Position numbers and translations under genes: made by a program. Shown here piece by piece: positions 50,539-59,236 of a stretch of 64,000 nt of DNA; position 1 is the first letter of the stretch, and each line of letters starts with the position of its first letter. Below the pieces are notes generated by a model. It made no database searches. It was not told where the DNA came from and worked only from the letters and a program-made list of their open reading frames with translations. The stretch comes from Leidyana gryllorum EB-2025a (taxonomy: Eukaryota > Apicomplexa), in NCBI GenBank assembly GCA_048772705.1, contig JBLWGC010000035.1, forward strand, positions 124,001-188,000, read 5' to 3'.

Positions 50539-52359
50539 TCAATAGATGCCATGCTGTTTGGATGGAGGAGGGCGTTGTTGCCAGCATCCTTTCCCGACGC
50601 AACGAGCAGTGATGGTTCCAACTGGTTCTGCCACCTTCTCCAGAATGCACAAGTTCCTCTCGCGATCAAGATCCAAACCAGGCGGGCAACGAACTCTCGG
50701 TTGGTGATAAGAGACACATGTCTCACCCATCCTGTGACCGTTCTCCGGACAGAACAATTCAATCGGCTCCAGATACTCCAGTTTGCACTGCTCGCCAACC
50801 AACTGTCCTTCGTTGCAGAACCACACAGGCGGAGAGGTGAGAGTCTCGAAGCAATTCTGCGCTGATCGCCCTTTCGTTGAACAAACTTGAGTTGGAGGGA
50901 ATGTGTGAGTCGTGACACAGTGAGTTCTAGTCTCCGTATAGCCTGGAGGACAGTACTCCTCGCTGTAGCCGGGGGCGAAGTTTCTGCGACGGCAAATGTT
51001 GGGCTGCATCGGCGGGGGAGGGGGTGGCGGAGGTGGGGGGGGAGCGACTGGTGCGGGGATGATCGCGCCTCCTTTCTTTCCGTGGTGACCCCCTGATCCT
51101 GTGTTGACACCTGGGTAGACTACAACGTTCCGTTTCAATGACCTGCTCCAACTGTTCGGCCAGCCATTGTAAGCGCCTGGTAGGTTCTGCTGCTGAGGGA
51201 AGCCCTGGTTTCCGAAATTCTGTTGAGGCATAGCTGGAGGCTGCTGAGCTTGCTGATAGGGAGTAGGTTGGATCGGACGCGGCGGATAGGGAGGTTGTTG
51301 AGGGCCATTCTGCTGAGGTGGGTACTGTGGTCCGTTTTGAGGGGGGAACTGGGGACCATTCTGCTGGGGTGGGAACTGGGGGCCATTCTGCGGGGGCGGG
51401 AACGAGGGTGGATAGGGTGAGTTGTTCTGTGGAGGATAAGGGGGGGGAGGGGCGGGTGGATAACCACCGTACTGAGGTTGTTCCTTGCCTGCGTATTGCG
51501 GCGGAGGAGGTGGAGGGGGGGGACCGTAGTTGTGAGGGTAACTGGGTTGGAAAGGGGTCATTGGTGGTTGGAACGGAGCAAATTCTGCAGGATGGTGAGC
51601 ACCGAAATGAAGAGGGGGACCCATTGCCATAGGAGCCGGACCCATAAGCGGGCCTCCCATAGCTGCCATCATATGAGCCACAGCCTTTCCATCATGCATT
51701 GCTGGCAATGCAGCCACTGTTTGGACCGGGCCTGCGCACTCGTAAGTCAACGACTGTTCGCAGCCTTGCCCCATGTCGACATACCCAGGTGGACAAACGT
51801 GTTTGATCAACTTGGGCTGCTGTTCAACAAGCTGGCATTGTCCAGAGGCATCAAGAGCTCCCTGTTCACACACCGGGATCACAGGTAGCACCACCGTTTG
51901 GACACATCCGGTGACGCCATCGTCGTGGAAGCCTTCGGGACAGGTCCAGTGAGCGTCGATGAAATCATATTCCGCACATTCATCTTCGCTGACTTGCGTT
52001 GTGCCTAGCCGGCACTCCTTCCTGACGTCCACGTACTCTATGCAGCGCTCGCCGACAAGTTCTCCGATATCGCACAGGAAATCGGGCTGTGCCGTAACTA
52101 GCTGTTTGCACTCCTTGCCCACCAACTTGAATCCGACAGGGCAATCTATGGACATCTGTTTGTCCCCAAAACCCGTTGGAATTCCATAGTTAGGAGCGTA
52201 ATCATAACCGTAGTTGTAGTTTGGCTCGTAATCTGCTTCAACATAGGGAATGGTGGGGATATCAGCCGGATATAATTCAGGCCCTGGGGGAGCCCAATCT
52301 CCGGGGTAAGGCCCAGCAGCCGTAAGAGATATGACTGCTGCAAGCACAAGCGGACGCAT
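50539..52359 (-). CDS. Oocyst-wall-protein-like (COWP-type) cysteine-rich secreted protein, 606 aa
   Basis: The ATG at 52357-52359 opens the signal peptide MRPLVLAAVISLTAAG. Two cysteine-rich blocks, about residues 70-215 and 450-600, have a Cys about every 10-12 residues. Repeated turns are CPVGFKLVGKEC, CPEGFHDDGVTGC, CPPGYVDMGQGC, CPPGYTETRTHC and CPPGLDLDRERNLC. This CPxGF/Y pattern and spacing is that of COWP/OWP proteins, which crosslink by disulphides in the oocyst wall of Cryptosporidium and coccidia. Between the blocks is a Pro/Gln/Asn-rich linker with repeats of the form PQNGPQFPPQ. Intronless. A palindrome-family site lies 114 bp upstream. Confidence 0.85.
   Translation of the reverse strand: MRPLVLAAVISLTAAGPYPGDWAPPGPELYPADIPTIPYVEADYEPNYNYGYDYAPNYGIPTGFGDKQMSIDCPVGFKLVGKECKQLVTAQPDFLCDIGELVGERCIEYVDVRKECRLGTTQVSEDECAEYDFIDAHWTCPEGFHDDGVTGCVQTVVLPVIPVCEQGALDASGQCQLVEQQPKLIKHVCPPGYVDMGQGCEQSLTYECAGPVQTVAALPAMHDGKAVAHMMAAMGGPLMGPAPMAMGPPLHFGAHHPAEFAPFQPPMTPFQPSYPHNYGPPPPPPPPQYAGKEQPQYGGYPPAPPPPYPPQNNSPYPPSFPPPQNGPQFPPQQNGPQFPPQNGPQYPPQQNGPQQPPYPPRPIQPTPYQQAQQPPAMPQQNFGNQGFPQQQNLPGAYNGWPNSWSRSLKRNVVVYPGVNTGSGGHHGKKGGAIIPAPVAPPPPPPPPPPPMQPNICRRRNFAPGYSEEYCPPGYTETRTHCVTTHTFPPTQVCSTKGRSAQNCFETLTSPPVWFCNEGQLVGEQCKLEYLEPIELFCPENGHRMGETCVSYHQPRVRCPPGLDLDRERNLCILEKVAEPVGTITARCVGKGCWQQRPPPSKQHGIY
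51200..51560 (-). repeat. Pro/Gln-rich coding repeat in the oocyst-wall-like protein
   Basis: Tandem, imperfect coding repeats of the type PPQ(Q)NGPQ(F/Y) sit inside the linker between the two cysteine-rich blocks. Unit length varies by a few codons, which suggests slippage and likely length variation between strains. Confidence 0.6.
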
Positions 52360-52472
52360 GATAAAGCGATGGATGAGCAGTGAACAGCAATAGGGTACAA
52401 CACAGAGTTGTAAGTCTTTCACTTAACCTTGAACTTTCGCCGGAAGGGCGTGTGCAAACACAATTGACAGGA

Positions 52473-52484
52473 GACACGCGTGTC
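52473..52484. promoter_or_regulatory. Palindrome GACACGCGTGTC upstream of the oocyst-wall-like gene
   Basis: A perfect 12-bp palindrome in the 228-bp divergent space between the oocyst-wall-like gene (ATG 52359, 114 bp away) and the NOP14-like gene (ATG 52588, 104 bp away). It could serve either gene. Confidence 0.55.
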
Positions 52485-52587
52485 ATCAGTAACCATACTG
52501 CCACTCTAGAGTGATTAGCTTCGAGTTGGCAACGTTGAGCTGCTGTTGTTGCGTAAGATTGAACGGCGAGTTTTTTTGAGGTCAGAA

Positions 52588-53744
52588 ATGGGAGCTTTGG
52601 ACTTCAACAAGGCCGGTAAAGGAAGGAAGTCGAAAGAAGCATATGTTGGGCATAAGCCACGTGGGTCGGGCACGTCCAAGCCGAAGAAGGACACAGAAGT
52701 GAAAGACGTAGGCAGAAATTGCATTTCATTATTTTTACGTCCTCGCAGCGTCGACAGGCGGTACTGAAAGACTATAAGTCTGAAGGGAAAGTCAATACCG
52801 GCTCGGTCGCCAGCTCAATATATGACGATTCAGTATCTGCCCGTCAGAAACGATTGCGGACTGTTCGTAAACGCCAGCTCAAAAAAGGAAGCTTCAATCT
52901 CAATGATGACTCAGACGAGGACAGCGAAGAGGAAGTGACTGTGACACGAAAAGGAGTCAACGTGAACGAGCTGGATGAAGGGGATCTGGAGAATGACGAC
53001 TTCGAAGTTGATGACGACTTGATCGGATCTAGTGATGAGGAGGAGGGTAAGTGCATCATTTGACTTTTATGCAATGCGTTTGCAGTCAAGCAAATGAGTG
53101 CGGAGGCCACCGCTATGCACTTTGGTGGAGGCAAACGGGCCAAGTCCGGGGGTGATTCGGAGAACGAAGAGGAGCCCGCAACGAAGAAGAGCCGCCGTGA
53201 GATATACAATGAGCTTCTGAAGAAGGCTAAGGCGGCTAAAGGCGAACGTGCTCGGGACAAGGCGATGCAGGATGCATTGAAACAGGATCTCGATGAACAA
53301 TGGAGGGAGGCTCGAAAGGAGCTGAGCTATCGTCCAACGAAAGATACTCCCGAAGGAGCAGCTTTGGCGAAGCAGTTGGAGGACGAAGAAGCACTGATAG
53401 ATACACGCACCTTGAAAGAGCGAAAGACCGACAACGAATTCGAAGCGTTGCTGCAGGGTATGAAGACCGCGCCACACGGCGTTGCCACAAGTCGTATCAA
53501 GACTGAGGCGGAAATTGCATTGGAGAAGAAATCGAGATTAGAAGCCCTTGAAAAGGAGCGCTTACGTCGTCTGAAGCAGGCAGAAGCAGAGGCGAAAGCT
53601 CAAGGCAAGGAGGAAAGCAGTAGTGAGAGTGATAGCGATAGCGACAGTGGGGACGAGGAGGGCAGTAATGAGGGTTCCGACTCGGAAGGTGTCGTAGCTG
53701 GGTCGGAGGATGCTGAAAGTTCTTCGGAAGCCGAGTCCGAATAG
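52588..53744 (+). CDS. NOP14: NOP14-like nucleolar protein, short form, 358 aa
   Basis: Three exons (52588-52707, 52749-53046, 53086-53744). It has the NOP14 N-terminal landmarks in order: a basic start, an acidic region (NLNDDSDEDSEEEV, DLIGSSDEEE), MHFGGG, and KKSRREIYNELLKKAKAAKGERARDK with the following helix DALKQDLDEQWREARKEL. Next comes a helix EIALEKKSRLEALEKERLRRL. It then ends in a Ser/Asp/Glu tail. NOP14 is part of the small-subunit processome. Family members are usually above 700 residues with a conserved C-terminal half, which is missing here; the acidic tail ends at a clean TAG. Either a truncated family member or a divergent relative. Confidence 0.72.
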
Positions 53745-53809
53745 TAGCTATCATTCGCATGGTTAACATATGCTTTTGAGGTGTATATTAGTGAGAAAGC
53801 TGCCCAGCG

Positions 53810-54313
53810 CTACGTTGGCGTCACTGCTTGCTGCTCTTGAGCCTTGCGTCTAAGATAGGCTTCGTAGAAGAGCTGGGAGGGAGGTGGTTGTCCGTTGGAG
53901 TAGGCTGAGGAAGAGGTATCATCATCATCCATTGGAACGATGTCTTCTTGGATCTGTTTCATCATCTCGGGTATGCGTGATTGTGGTGAGGGTTGGTGGG
54001 TGCGTCGACGGCGCCTTCGTCGACTACTGGGTGTAGTCATCTCCTCTCCTAGTGAATTGCAACAGTTGTCTGGTGCTTCGACACCTTGCTTGCAAGCTGC
54101 GAACACCCCTCCATCCAATTGGGCCACGAAGATGGCCATTCTGTCCCTCAAATGTCCGTAGAGGTCCACACCTGCTTTGAACAGCAAATCACATTGGGTT
54201 TGGAAGCGATTGGGAGCGCCCGCATCGGTACTGGCCGTACTGCAGCACGTGCTCAATATCTCTTCTTCGTCCTCCAAGGCAAATCGGACAGTCTGTGGGG
54301 CTGAGCGTTTCAT
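53810..54313 (-). CDS. Hypothetical protein, 167 aa
   Basis: A single-exon frame from ATG 54311-54313. The N-terminal half is helical with several cysteines (STCCSTASTD, FQTQCDLLFKAGVDLYGHLRDRMAIFVAQLDGGVFAAC). A run of seven arginines follows, then a Gln, Met and Asp-rich end (EMMKQIQEDIVPMDDDD). The C-terminal SQLFYEAYLRRKAQEQQ looks ordered. No family recognised. The frame converges on NOP14 (65-bp gap), and its start codon overlaps a possible start of the divergent gene. Confidence 0.6.
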   Translation of the reverse strand: MKRSAPQTVRFALEDEEEILSTCCSTASTDAGAPNRFQTQCDLLFKAGVDLYGHLRDRMAIFVAQLDGGVFAACKQGVEAPDNCCNSLGEEMTTPSSRRRRRRRTHQPSPQSRIPEMMKQIQEDIVPMDDDDTSSSAYSNGQPPPSQLFYEAYLRRKAQEQQAVTPT

Positions 54314-55378
54314 GGCTAAAAACTACGATATAATGCGTACGAACCCCCTCCCACTCGAAAGGTTAGAACTCTGCGTGGCGTAATAACATAGTGAACCGTA
54401 GGGGGTACGACGCAGTGTCGCGGTCCTCCGCATCACTTGACAGCGAAGCACGACGGGCACCCACTGGTCGGCCCTGGACCGCTCCGCTGGGCGCCTTCGA
54501 ATCTCCGGAGGAGGGACAACCGATTGTTCCTTCCTCACGTGACTCATTCGCAGAATCGGATGCGGAAGAACAAGACCAGCCTATACGCCGGGCGTGGCCA
54601 ACTTGGAATCAGCTACTCCGATGTTGGGAACCCGAAAGTAAAGTAGCTTGGCGAACGGCTCTCGCCATGCTGCATACACACGCTCTCGCCTCTGTATCAT
54701 TGAAACGAGCTCTTATCTACGTGAACATCTCGGCCGTCATTCTACAAGCCGTAACTATAGCTATTGAGTTCTTTGCCTTGTACCTGGTACATGAGGAATC
54801 TACTTCCTGCTTCGACATCCTCTCGTTCTTACCCCCGAATTGGCCTCATTCCACTATCTGCTTAGCCAGTTTCTACCTGGTCACCCTCGCTATATCCTCT
54901 GCCATCTTGTTTCTCGAATTGGTGTGGTGGTGCTTTATGTTCTATGCCGGTACTCTGTCGAATGCTGGAGGTGGCGGGGGATCGGAAGACTCACTGTCCG
55001 GAGTACGCTCAGCAATGCCACCTGGTAGGCTGTTGATCTCAGCTCTTCTGGAAATCATCGCGTCTTTGGACTTCTGGATTCTCGTTTTCGCGTTGTCTTC
55101 CCTGGTTAAACATGGACTCAACTGCCACGGTGAGTGCTTCTCTGCTTCTAGATTTGTGCCACTCACGCCACGCAGTGGAAGAAGTACCCATTGATATCAC
55201 CTTTGTCGGCCGGCACATCATGCTGAGTGTGGCCTACCTGGTGATATTCTGCAAATACTGGTTCCGGGGCCGCAGTGAGCTCGAAACGGCTCTAGACTAC
55301 AATGATTCCGCCATCATATTCGGCAATGACGAGTATGAGGGTCGGGCATACTACTGGAATTATCAGGAAGCCCCCTGA
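54312..55378 (+). CDS. Multipass membrane protein, 321 aa, unknown family
   Basis: The main exon (54392-55129) has no ATG of its own. A short first exon (54312-54336) with donor GTACGA and acceptor CATAG (intron 54337-54391) supplies MAKNYDIM in phase, either from ATG 54312 or from ATG 54333. A last exon runs 55176-55378. The N-terminal 75 residues are polar. At least five hydrophobic spans follow (ALIYVNISAVILQAVTIAIEFFALYL; TICLASFYLVTLAISSAILFLELVWWCFMF; LLISALLEIIASLDFWILVFALSSLV; HIMLSVAYLVIFCKYWF). The C-terminus is acidic and soluble. It is next to the two TspO-like genes but does not share their motifs. Confidence 0.65.
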
Positions 55379-55388
55379 ACAGCTAGGA

Positions 55389-55402
55389 GCACACACGTGT
55401 GC
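55389..55402. promoter_or_regulatory. Inverted repeat GCACACACGTGTGC upstream of a TspO-like gene
   Basis: Arms GCACAC and GTGTGC flank AC; the core ACACGTGT is palindromic. It lies 10 bp after the stop of the previous gene and 94 bp before the ATG at 55496. Confidence 0.55.
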
Positions 55403-55495
55403 AAGGCATTATTTTTCTTGCGAGTGTCTTCTTGTCTCCCGCCTGTGCGTTCACTTTGGAGAACTTTCGCCATTTTGACACAACCGCTTTTGATC

Positions 55496-56654
55496 ATGCC
55501 TCGAAGAAGCCATCAACAGCCAGCGGACGAGGAGTCACTGGTACATCACCACTCAGATGTCAGCGAGTCCCGGCGTGGATGCTCTTTTAAACGTTGCATT
55601 ATCCCCTTTCTGATCTTTCTCGCCTTCTTTCTGAATTTCGTGGCCAGTGATGTGGGAAATGCGAGTGATAGCCTTCTCACTATTCTCACACCGCCAGGAT
55701 GGACCTTCCTCGTATGGCTCGTGATCTACATCTGTCAGTTCATCTTCGTGCTGTATCAACTATTCGCCCCGAAGCCACGAAACAGTCGGCTGATTCAACG
55801 GCAACTTCCACTGCCATACATCGCACACCAGGTCCTCACTGCAGTTTGGCTGGTTCTCTTCAGTCGCCAGAAGGTGTACGAATCCACAGGCATTATCACT
55901 GGGATCTGGCTTCTTTCCTTGCTGATGTTCTGCTTGATTACCATCAGTTTCCGGACACATGCGTACCTACATTATTCCACTGTGGACTATTTGTAAGTAA
56001 GATTTCAGATCTGCTACATGTCGTGTCCTTCTCGTCAGCCTCATCGAGATTCCCTTCGCTCTCTTGCTCGGATGGGAAACATTGGCTACACTGATCAGTT
56101 GGAATATCTTCTTTGTCAAATGTGAGTTGATCTCAACAGTGGCTGACTCTTTGTACAATTTACTACTTGCCGTTGCAGTAGCAATGAATAATGTAATAAG
56201 CAACCAGACCAGCCAAATTATTCAGGTCGCGGCTGCAATTTCAACTCTGGCTGTAGTGGCGGTGGCCGCAATTCTCTTTGCTGGACTCCCCATGGTGAGT
56301 AATGAAGTGCTCAACACTTCATCTGCCTACCTTCTACCTACGCAGATAATGGACCCGTTTGTTCATGTACCCATCATTTGGGGTTTGTTTGGAATCGGAT
56401 GGCGTTGGACCCAGATTCAGCCCGAGGGTCCTTTACCAAGCCAGCTGAGCTGGGCTGACCCCGCCACTCGACAAGGCGTGGGCTATGCAGCGTGGTTTGT
56501 CGGTGGTATCACTTTAATCTTCTGTATTGTGGCCGGTGTAATCCTTGGCAGCTCTCAAATGTGCTATTCCGGTGAAATGGATTCCACTGACACGAGCCGC
56601 GAGTCCTCGGAACTTGAGCTGCGGCCCGGTCAGGCTCAGAGTATCGAGAACTGA
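55496..56654 (+). CDS. TspO/MBR-like (tryptophan-rich sensory protein type) membrane protein, copy 1
   Basis: Four exons (55496-55992, 56039-56121, 56179-56294, 56346-56654) give 334 aa. After a charged N-terminus come about seven spans. The landmarks TPPGWTFLVWLVIYICQFIFVLYQLF (the PPGW..F..W..IY element of TspO helix 1), YFLIEIPFALLLGWETLATLISWN and DPFVHVPIIWGLFGIGWRW match the long bacterial and eukaryotic relatives of the TspO/MBR family. TspO proteins bind tetrapyrroles and sterols in organelle or bacterial membranes. The C-terminus is acidic. Two of the three introns (57 and 51 bp) are in frame without stops, so retained forms are possible. Followed 28 bp later by a paralogue. Confidence 0.6.
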
Positions 56655-56682
56655 TTCTCGTTTTCCTTTCCCAATCGATCGG

Positions 56683-57725
56683 ATGACCAAGATTACTCCT
56701 GATGATCGGCTGGATTGGCGCGTGGAGGTCGCCCTCCCCATTATCAGCCTAATGTGTTTTATTACGAATGCAAGCTTCATCTTCGTAGATCCCTTGCCGG
56801 ACGACTTGGGTCGCAGAGACCTCGTCCTCCCTGTAGACGCCGCATTTAGCTTCTGGCTTATTGTTTATGCAGCCGAGCTTGTCAGCCTTGTATATCAGTG
56901 CTGTGTACCTAGATTGAGGCGCAACCTTAGCTTTCATATGGGAGTTACTCTCCCCTGGATCGGACACCAACTCTTAGTCGGCAGCTTTCCACTCATATTA
57001 CAGAAAGCAGCGCGTACAGGCGCTGTCATCGTCCTGGTCTTGATGGCAGCACTAGCTCTCATTGCTACGCACTGGCTGGAACGCCAATGGCATACTTTGG
57101 GAACCCCTAAAGCCACCCTAAAGTACATAGATTATTGGTAGGAGCACCAATGCAGCGAATCAGAGCAAAAACCTCCACTGCACAGGGTACTAGCGCTGCA
57201 TTATCAGCTTTTACTCGGATGGCTGCTGGTTCTTGTTTTATGGGGAGCACTTTCTATGCTGGCAAATGGTTAGTGAGCTTCCGCCTCTCGAGTACATCCA
57301 TTGATACTACTGCAGCCTGCTTCGTCGACATCCAGGATGAATCTGGGCTCTGTGTAGCCATAGAACTTTATGCCAGTCTAGTTGCCCATGTGGCGCTTCT
57401 TTTCGCCTTCGTTCTCAGCGTTTCCCGACAGCGAGTGAGTGTTCTTAGATTCCAACTCGCACCTTCCGATCAGTTGAGAGTCCCTGCGGTGCATGTGCCC
57501 CTTATCTGGGCACTGGCATCCATGACTTACAGGCTTGGGAATCGCGGGGACTCAACCATAGTCCAACGGGTGGATAACCGAACCCGTTTTGCCATTTTTC
57601 TCTTTAGCTTCACTTCGAGCACCTTGAGTGTCATTCTATATCTCACGTCAATCTGCGTTACTTGCGCAGTGCGCTATGTGACTATACTTCGGGATTGGAG
57701 CCTCACTTCTTTGTCTTCAAGCTGA
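56683..57725 (+). CDS. TspO/MBR-like membrane protein, copy 2
   Basis: Four exons (56683-57137, 57186-57268, 57316-57434, 57474-57725) give 302 aa. The exon structure matches copy 1: the first intron interrupts the same place, after IDYW here and VDYF there. The third intron lies just before the conserved VPAVHVPLIWALASMTYR, equivalent to DPFVHVPIIWGLFGIGWR. Copy 1's FLVWLVIYICQFIFVLYQ corresponds to SFWLIVYAAELVSLVYQ. The PPGW element is lost. About seven spans. The shared intron positions show a tandem duplication. Confidence 0.6.
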
Positions 57726-57731
57726 CTGGAA

Positions 57732-57741
57732 ACGTGTGTGC
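57732..57741. promoter_or_regulatory. Half-site ACGTGTGTGC upstream of a small secreted gene
   Basis: Only the right half of the palindrome family is kept (the left half reads GGAA). It lies 11 bp upstream of the ATG at 57753 and 6 bp after the previous stop. Included because its position matches the start-proximal members. Confidence 0.4.
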
Positions 57742-57752
57742 AAACGCATATC

Positions 57753-58006
57753 ATGTTGTCAGCAATCTATTTTCTTCCAATGTGCTCGGCTTTGGGCATA
57801 CCCACTCTATCGGGGGTCGTAGCAGGACGAAGCTTCGCGAACGATTACGCAGGATCAGATTTCGTCAAACTAGGATCACGGAGTGAGTGCGTCGCCTTGA
57901 GAAGCCACATCCAGTCCCCCGCTTGACAGGTCAACTGCTTTACAGCTTAGTCCAGCACAACCCAGGTGACTTCGGACTTGCGCTTGATCGAGGGAAAGTT
58001 TTATAG
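57753..58006 (+). CDS. Small secreted peptide, 68 aa
   Basis: Two exons (57753-57882, 57930-58006) with a 47-bp intron (GTGAGT..TTGACAG). The signal-like start MLSAIYFLPMCSALGIPTLSG is followed by about 47 residues (VVAGRSFANDYAGSDFVKLG, then SRSQLLYSLVQHNPGDFGLALDRGKVL) without cysteines in the mature part. No family recognised. Read without splicing it would end ten residues earlier with a different tail. Spacing from neighbours and the promoter-like half-site support a real gene. Confidence 0.5.
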
Positions 58007-58056
58007 GGCATTTTACTCATTCTGACACACTGCCGTATGCAGTAGTTGTGGCAGAC

Positions 58057-58643
58057 ATGCCCAACACAGAAGATGAACTAATTGTATCCGAGGGATTGAA
58101 ACGATTGTCTGAGGGGGACCCGTCTCTTGCATACTCTATTGAGCGGGTCGACGACGAGAATGTAGAGAACGAACAGTCCTTGGTGAGTAAACGGGGGAAG
58201 GTGCCTCGTATATGTCCTCAATTGGAATGCAGAAAATACTTGATCCGAATGAGCAAGCAGGTAAGCTTGGATCTTTTCCGAGCTCACATAACTTCCAACC
58301 TCCGACAGAATTACGGGAAGCCCTACCACAAGATACCCGGAAGTTGCTGGACGAGAATATGAGGATGCTGCTGTTGAGGCAAGATGCAATGCTCAAGGGC
58401 GCGATGGCGGTAAGTCCTCTATGAGTCGTACAGCGAATCCGCTCGCAGCGTCTCAAAGCCCTGGAAGCAACCACCGCCTCTGGAGAGATCTCGGTTCATG
58501 CTCACGCCACGAATACCCGTGCTGGAGGTGGCGACGAGCACGCTCACCAGGAGGACATCGGAGAAGAAGCACATGCGGCCCAGGAAGCAGAGGCCGATGA
58601 ATTTGTGTACGACGAAGACTTCGACGAAGAGAATGAGGAATAG
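58057..58643 (+). CDS. Acidic helical protein, 149 aa, unknown
   Basis: Four exons (58057-58182, 58233-58260, 58309-58409, 58449-58643); the second is only 28 bp. The N-terminus (MPNTEDELIVSEGLKRLSEGD) and middle (LREALPQDTRKLLDENMRMLLLRQDAMLKGAMARLKALEA) are helical. The end is rich in His, Glu and Asp (EFVYDEDFDEENEE). Soluble, probably a coiled-coil partner in a larger complex. No family recognised. The ATG 58057 is the first usable one; the codon upstream of it in frame is not ATG. Confidence 0.6.
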
Positions 58644-58698
58644 CCTCAGCGCTTGCGGCTTTATTGGCGTATCAGAGCTCGCATCGAATAGCTTCATC

Positions 58699-59205
58699 TT
58701 ACATTGGTAAGGTCTCGCCGAGAGTATTCTCCAGTACAGCAACATCATCCATTACGTGCTCCTTCTCTTCCAACTCGTCAGCTCCAACATCGGCATCAAT
58801 TTGCTCCTGCTCGCCATCGGCATCTTTGAAAGCCGCGAGGCATAGTTGAAGCATTTCTGTGACCTGTTCCTCATCAAACCGATTTTGCACCTCTTGAATA
58901 CAAAGGACCAATTCGACGAGCGAATTCGGAGCGGTGTTTGCAACCTGGAATAGTTCGAATGGAGTCAGGCCATATGTCTGGAGGGCAGTCAGGCAGGCCT
59001 GTTGTGCACTGAGATCCTTCCAGCGATAGCCACCCGGCATTTGGCCCAGCCAGTTTTGAACGTTGACTCGATTACGTGCGACCCGAATATCATCACGGGA
59101 AACATTGGAGTCCGCTGCTTGTGAGAGAAGCGGCGGTGCTGAAGTGATAGCGTCAAGCAGCTCCTGTGCTGTTACGGGTTGGGCACTTTTGGGGTCCACT
59201 TTCAT
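58699..59205 (-). CDS. RPC9/RPB4-family RNA polymerase subunit
   Basis: The ATG at 59203-59205 starts MKVDPKSAQPVTAQELLDAI, 168 aa in one exon. Residues about 70-125 read CLTALQTYGLTPFELFQVANTAPNSLVELVLCIQEVQNRFDEEQVTEMLQL. This is the HRDC-like C-terminal domain of RPC9/RPB4 proteins (L.ALk..gLT..E..Q..N..P....E...iiEe.e.R..eEqi..lL). RPC9 pairs with RPC8 in the Pol III stalk; RPB4 pairs with RPB7 in Pol II. The Thr-Pro and order of motifs favour RPC9. The acidic C-terminal tail is extra. Convergent with the gene at 58057. Confidence 0.65.
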   Translation of the reverse strand: MKVDPKSAQPVTAQELLDAITSAPPLLSQAADSNVSRDDIRVARNRVNVQNWLGQMPGGYRWKDLSAQQACLTALQTYGLTPFELFQVANTAPNSLVELVLCIQEVQNRFDEEQVTEMLQLCLAAFKDADGEQEQIDADVGADELEEKEHVMDDVAVLENTLGETLPM

Positions 59206-59236
59206 TGCTCCTTGCACCTTGTTGGTATTTTTTTTG

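Noticed and set aside
50421-50552. 43-aa frame starting inside the last codons of the oocyst-wall-like gene
   Set aside because: It has a hydrophobic stretch but overlaps the stop of a secure gene and has no supporting motif.
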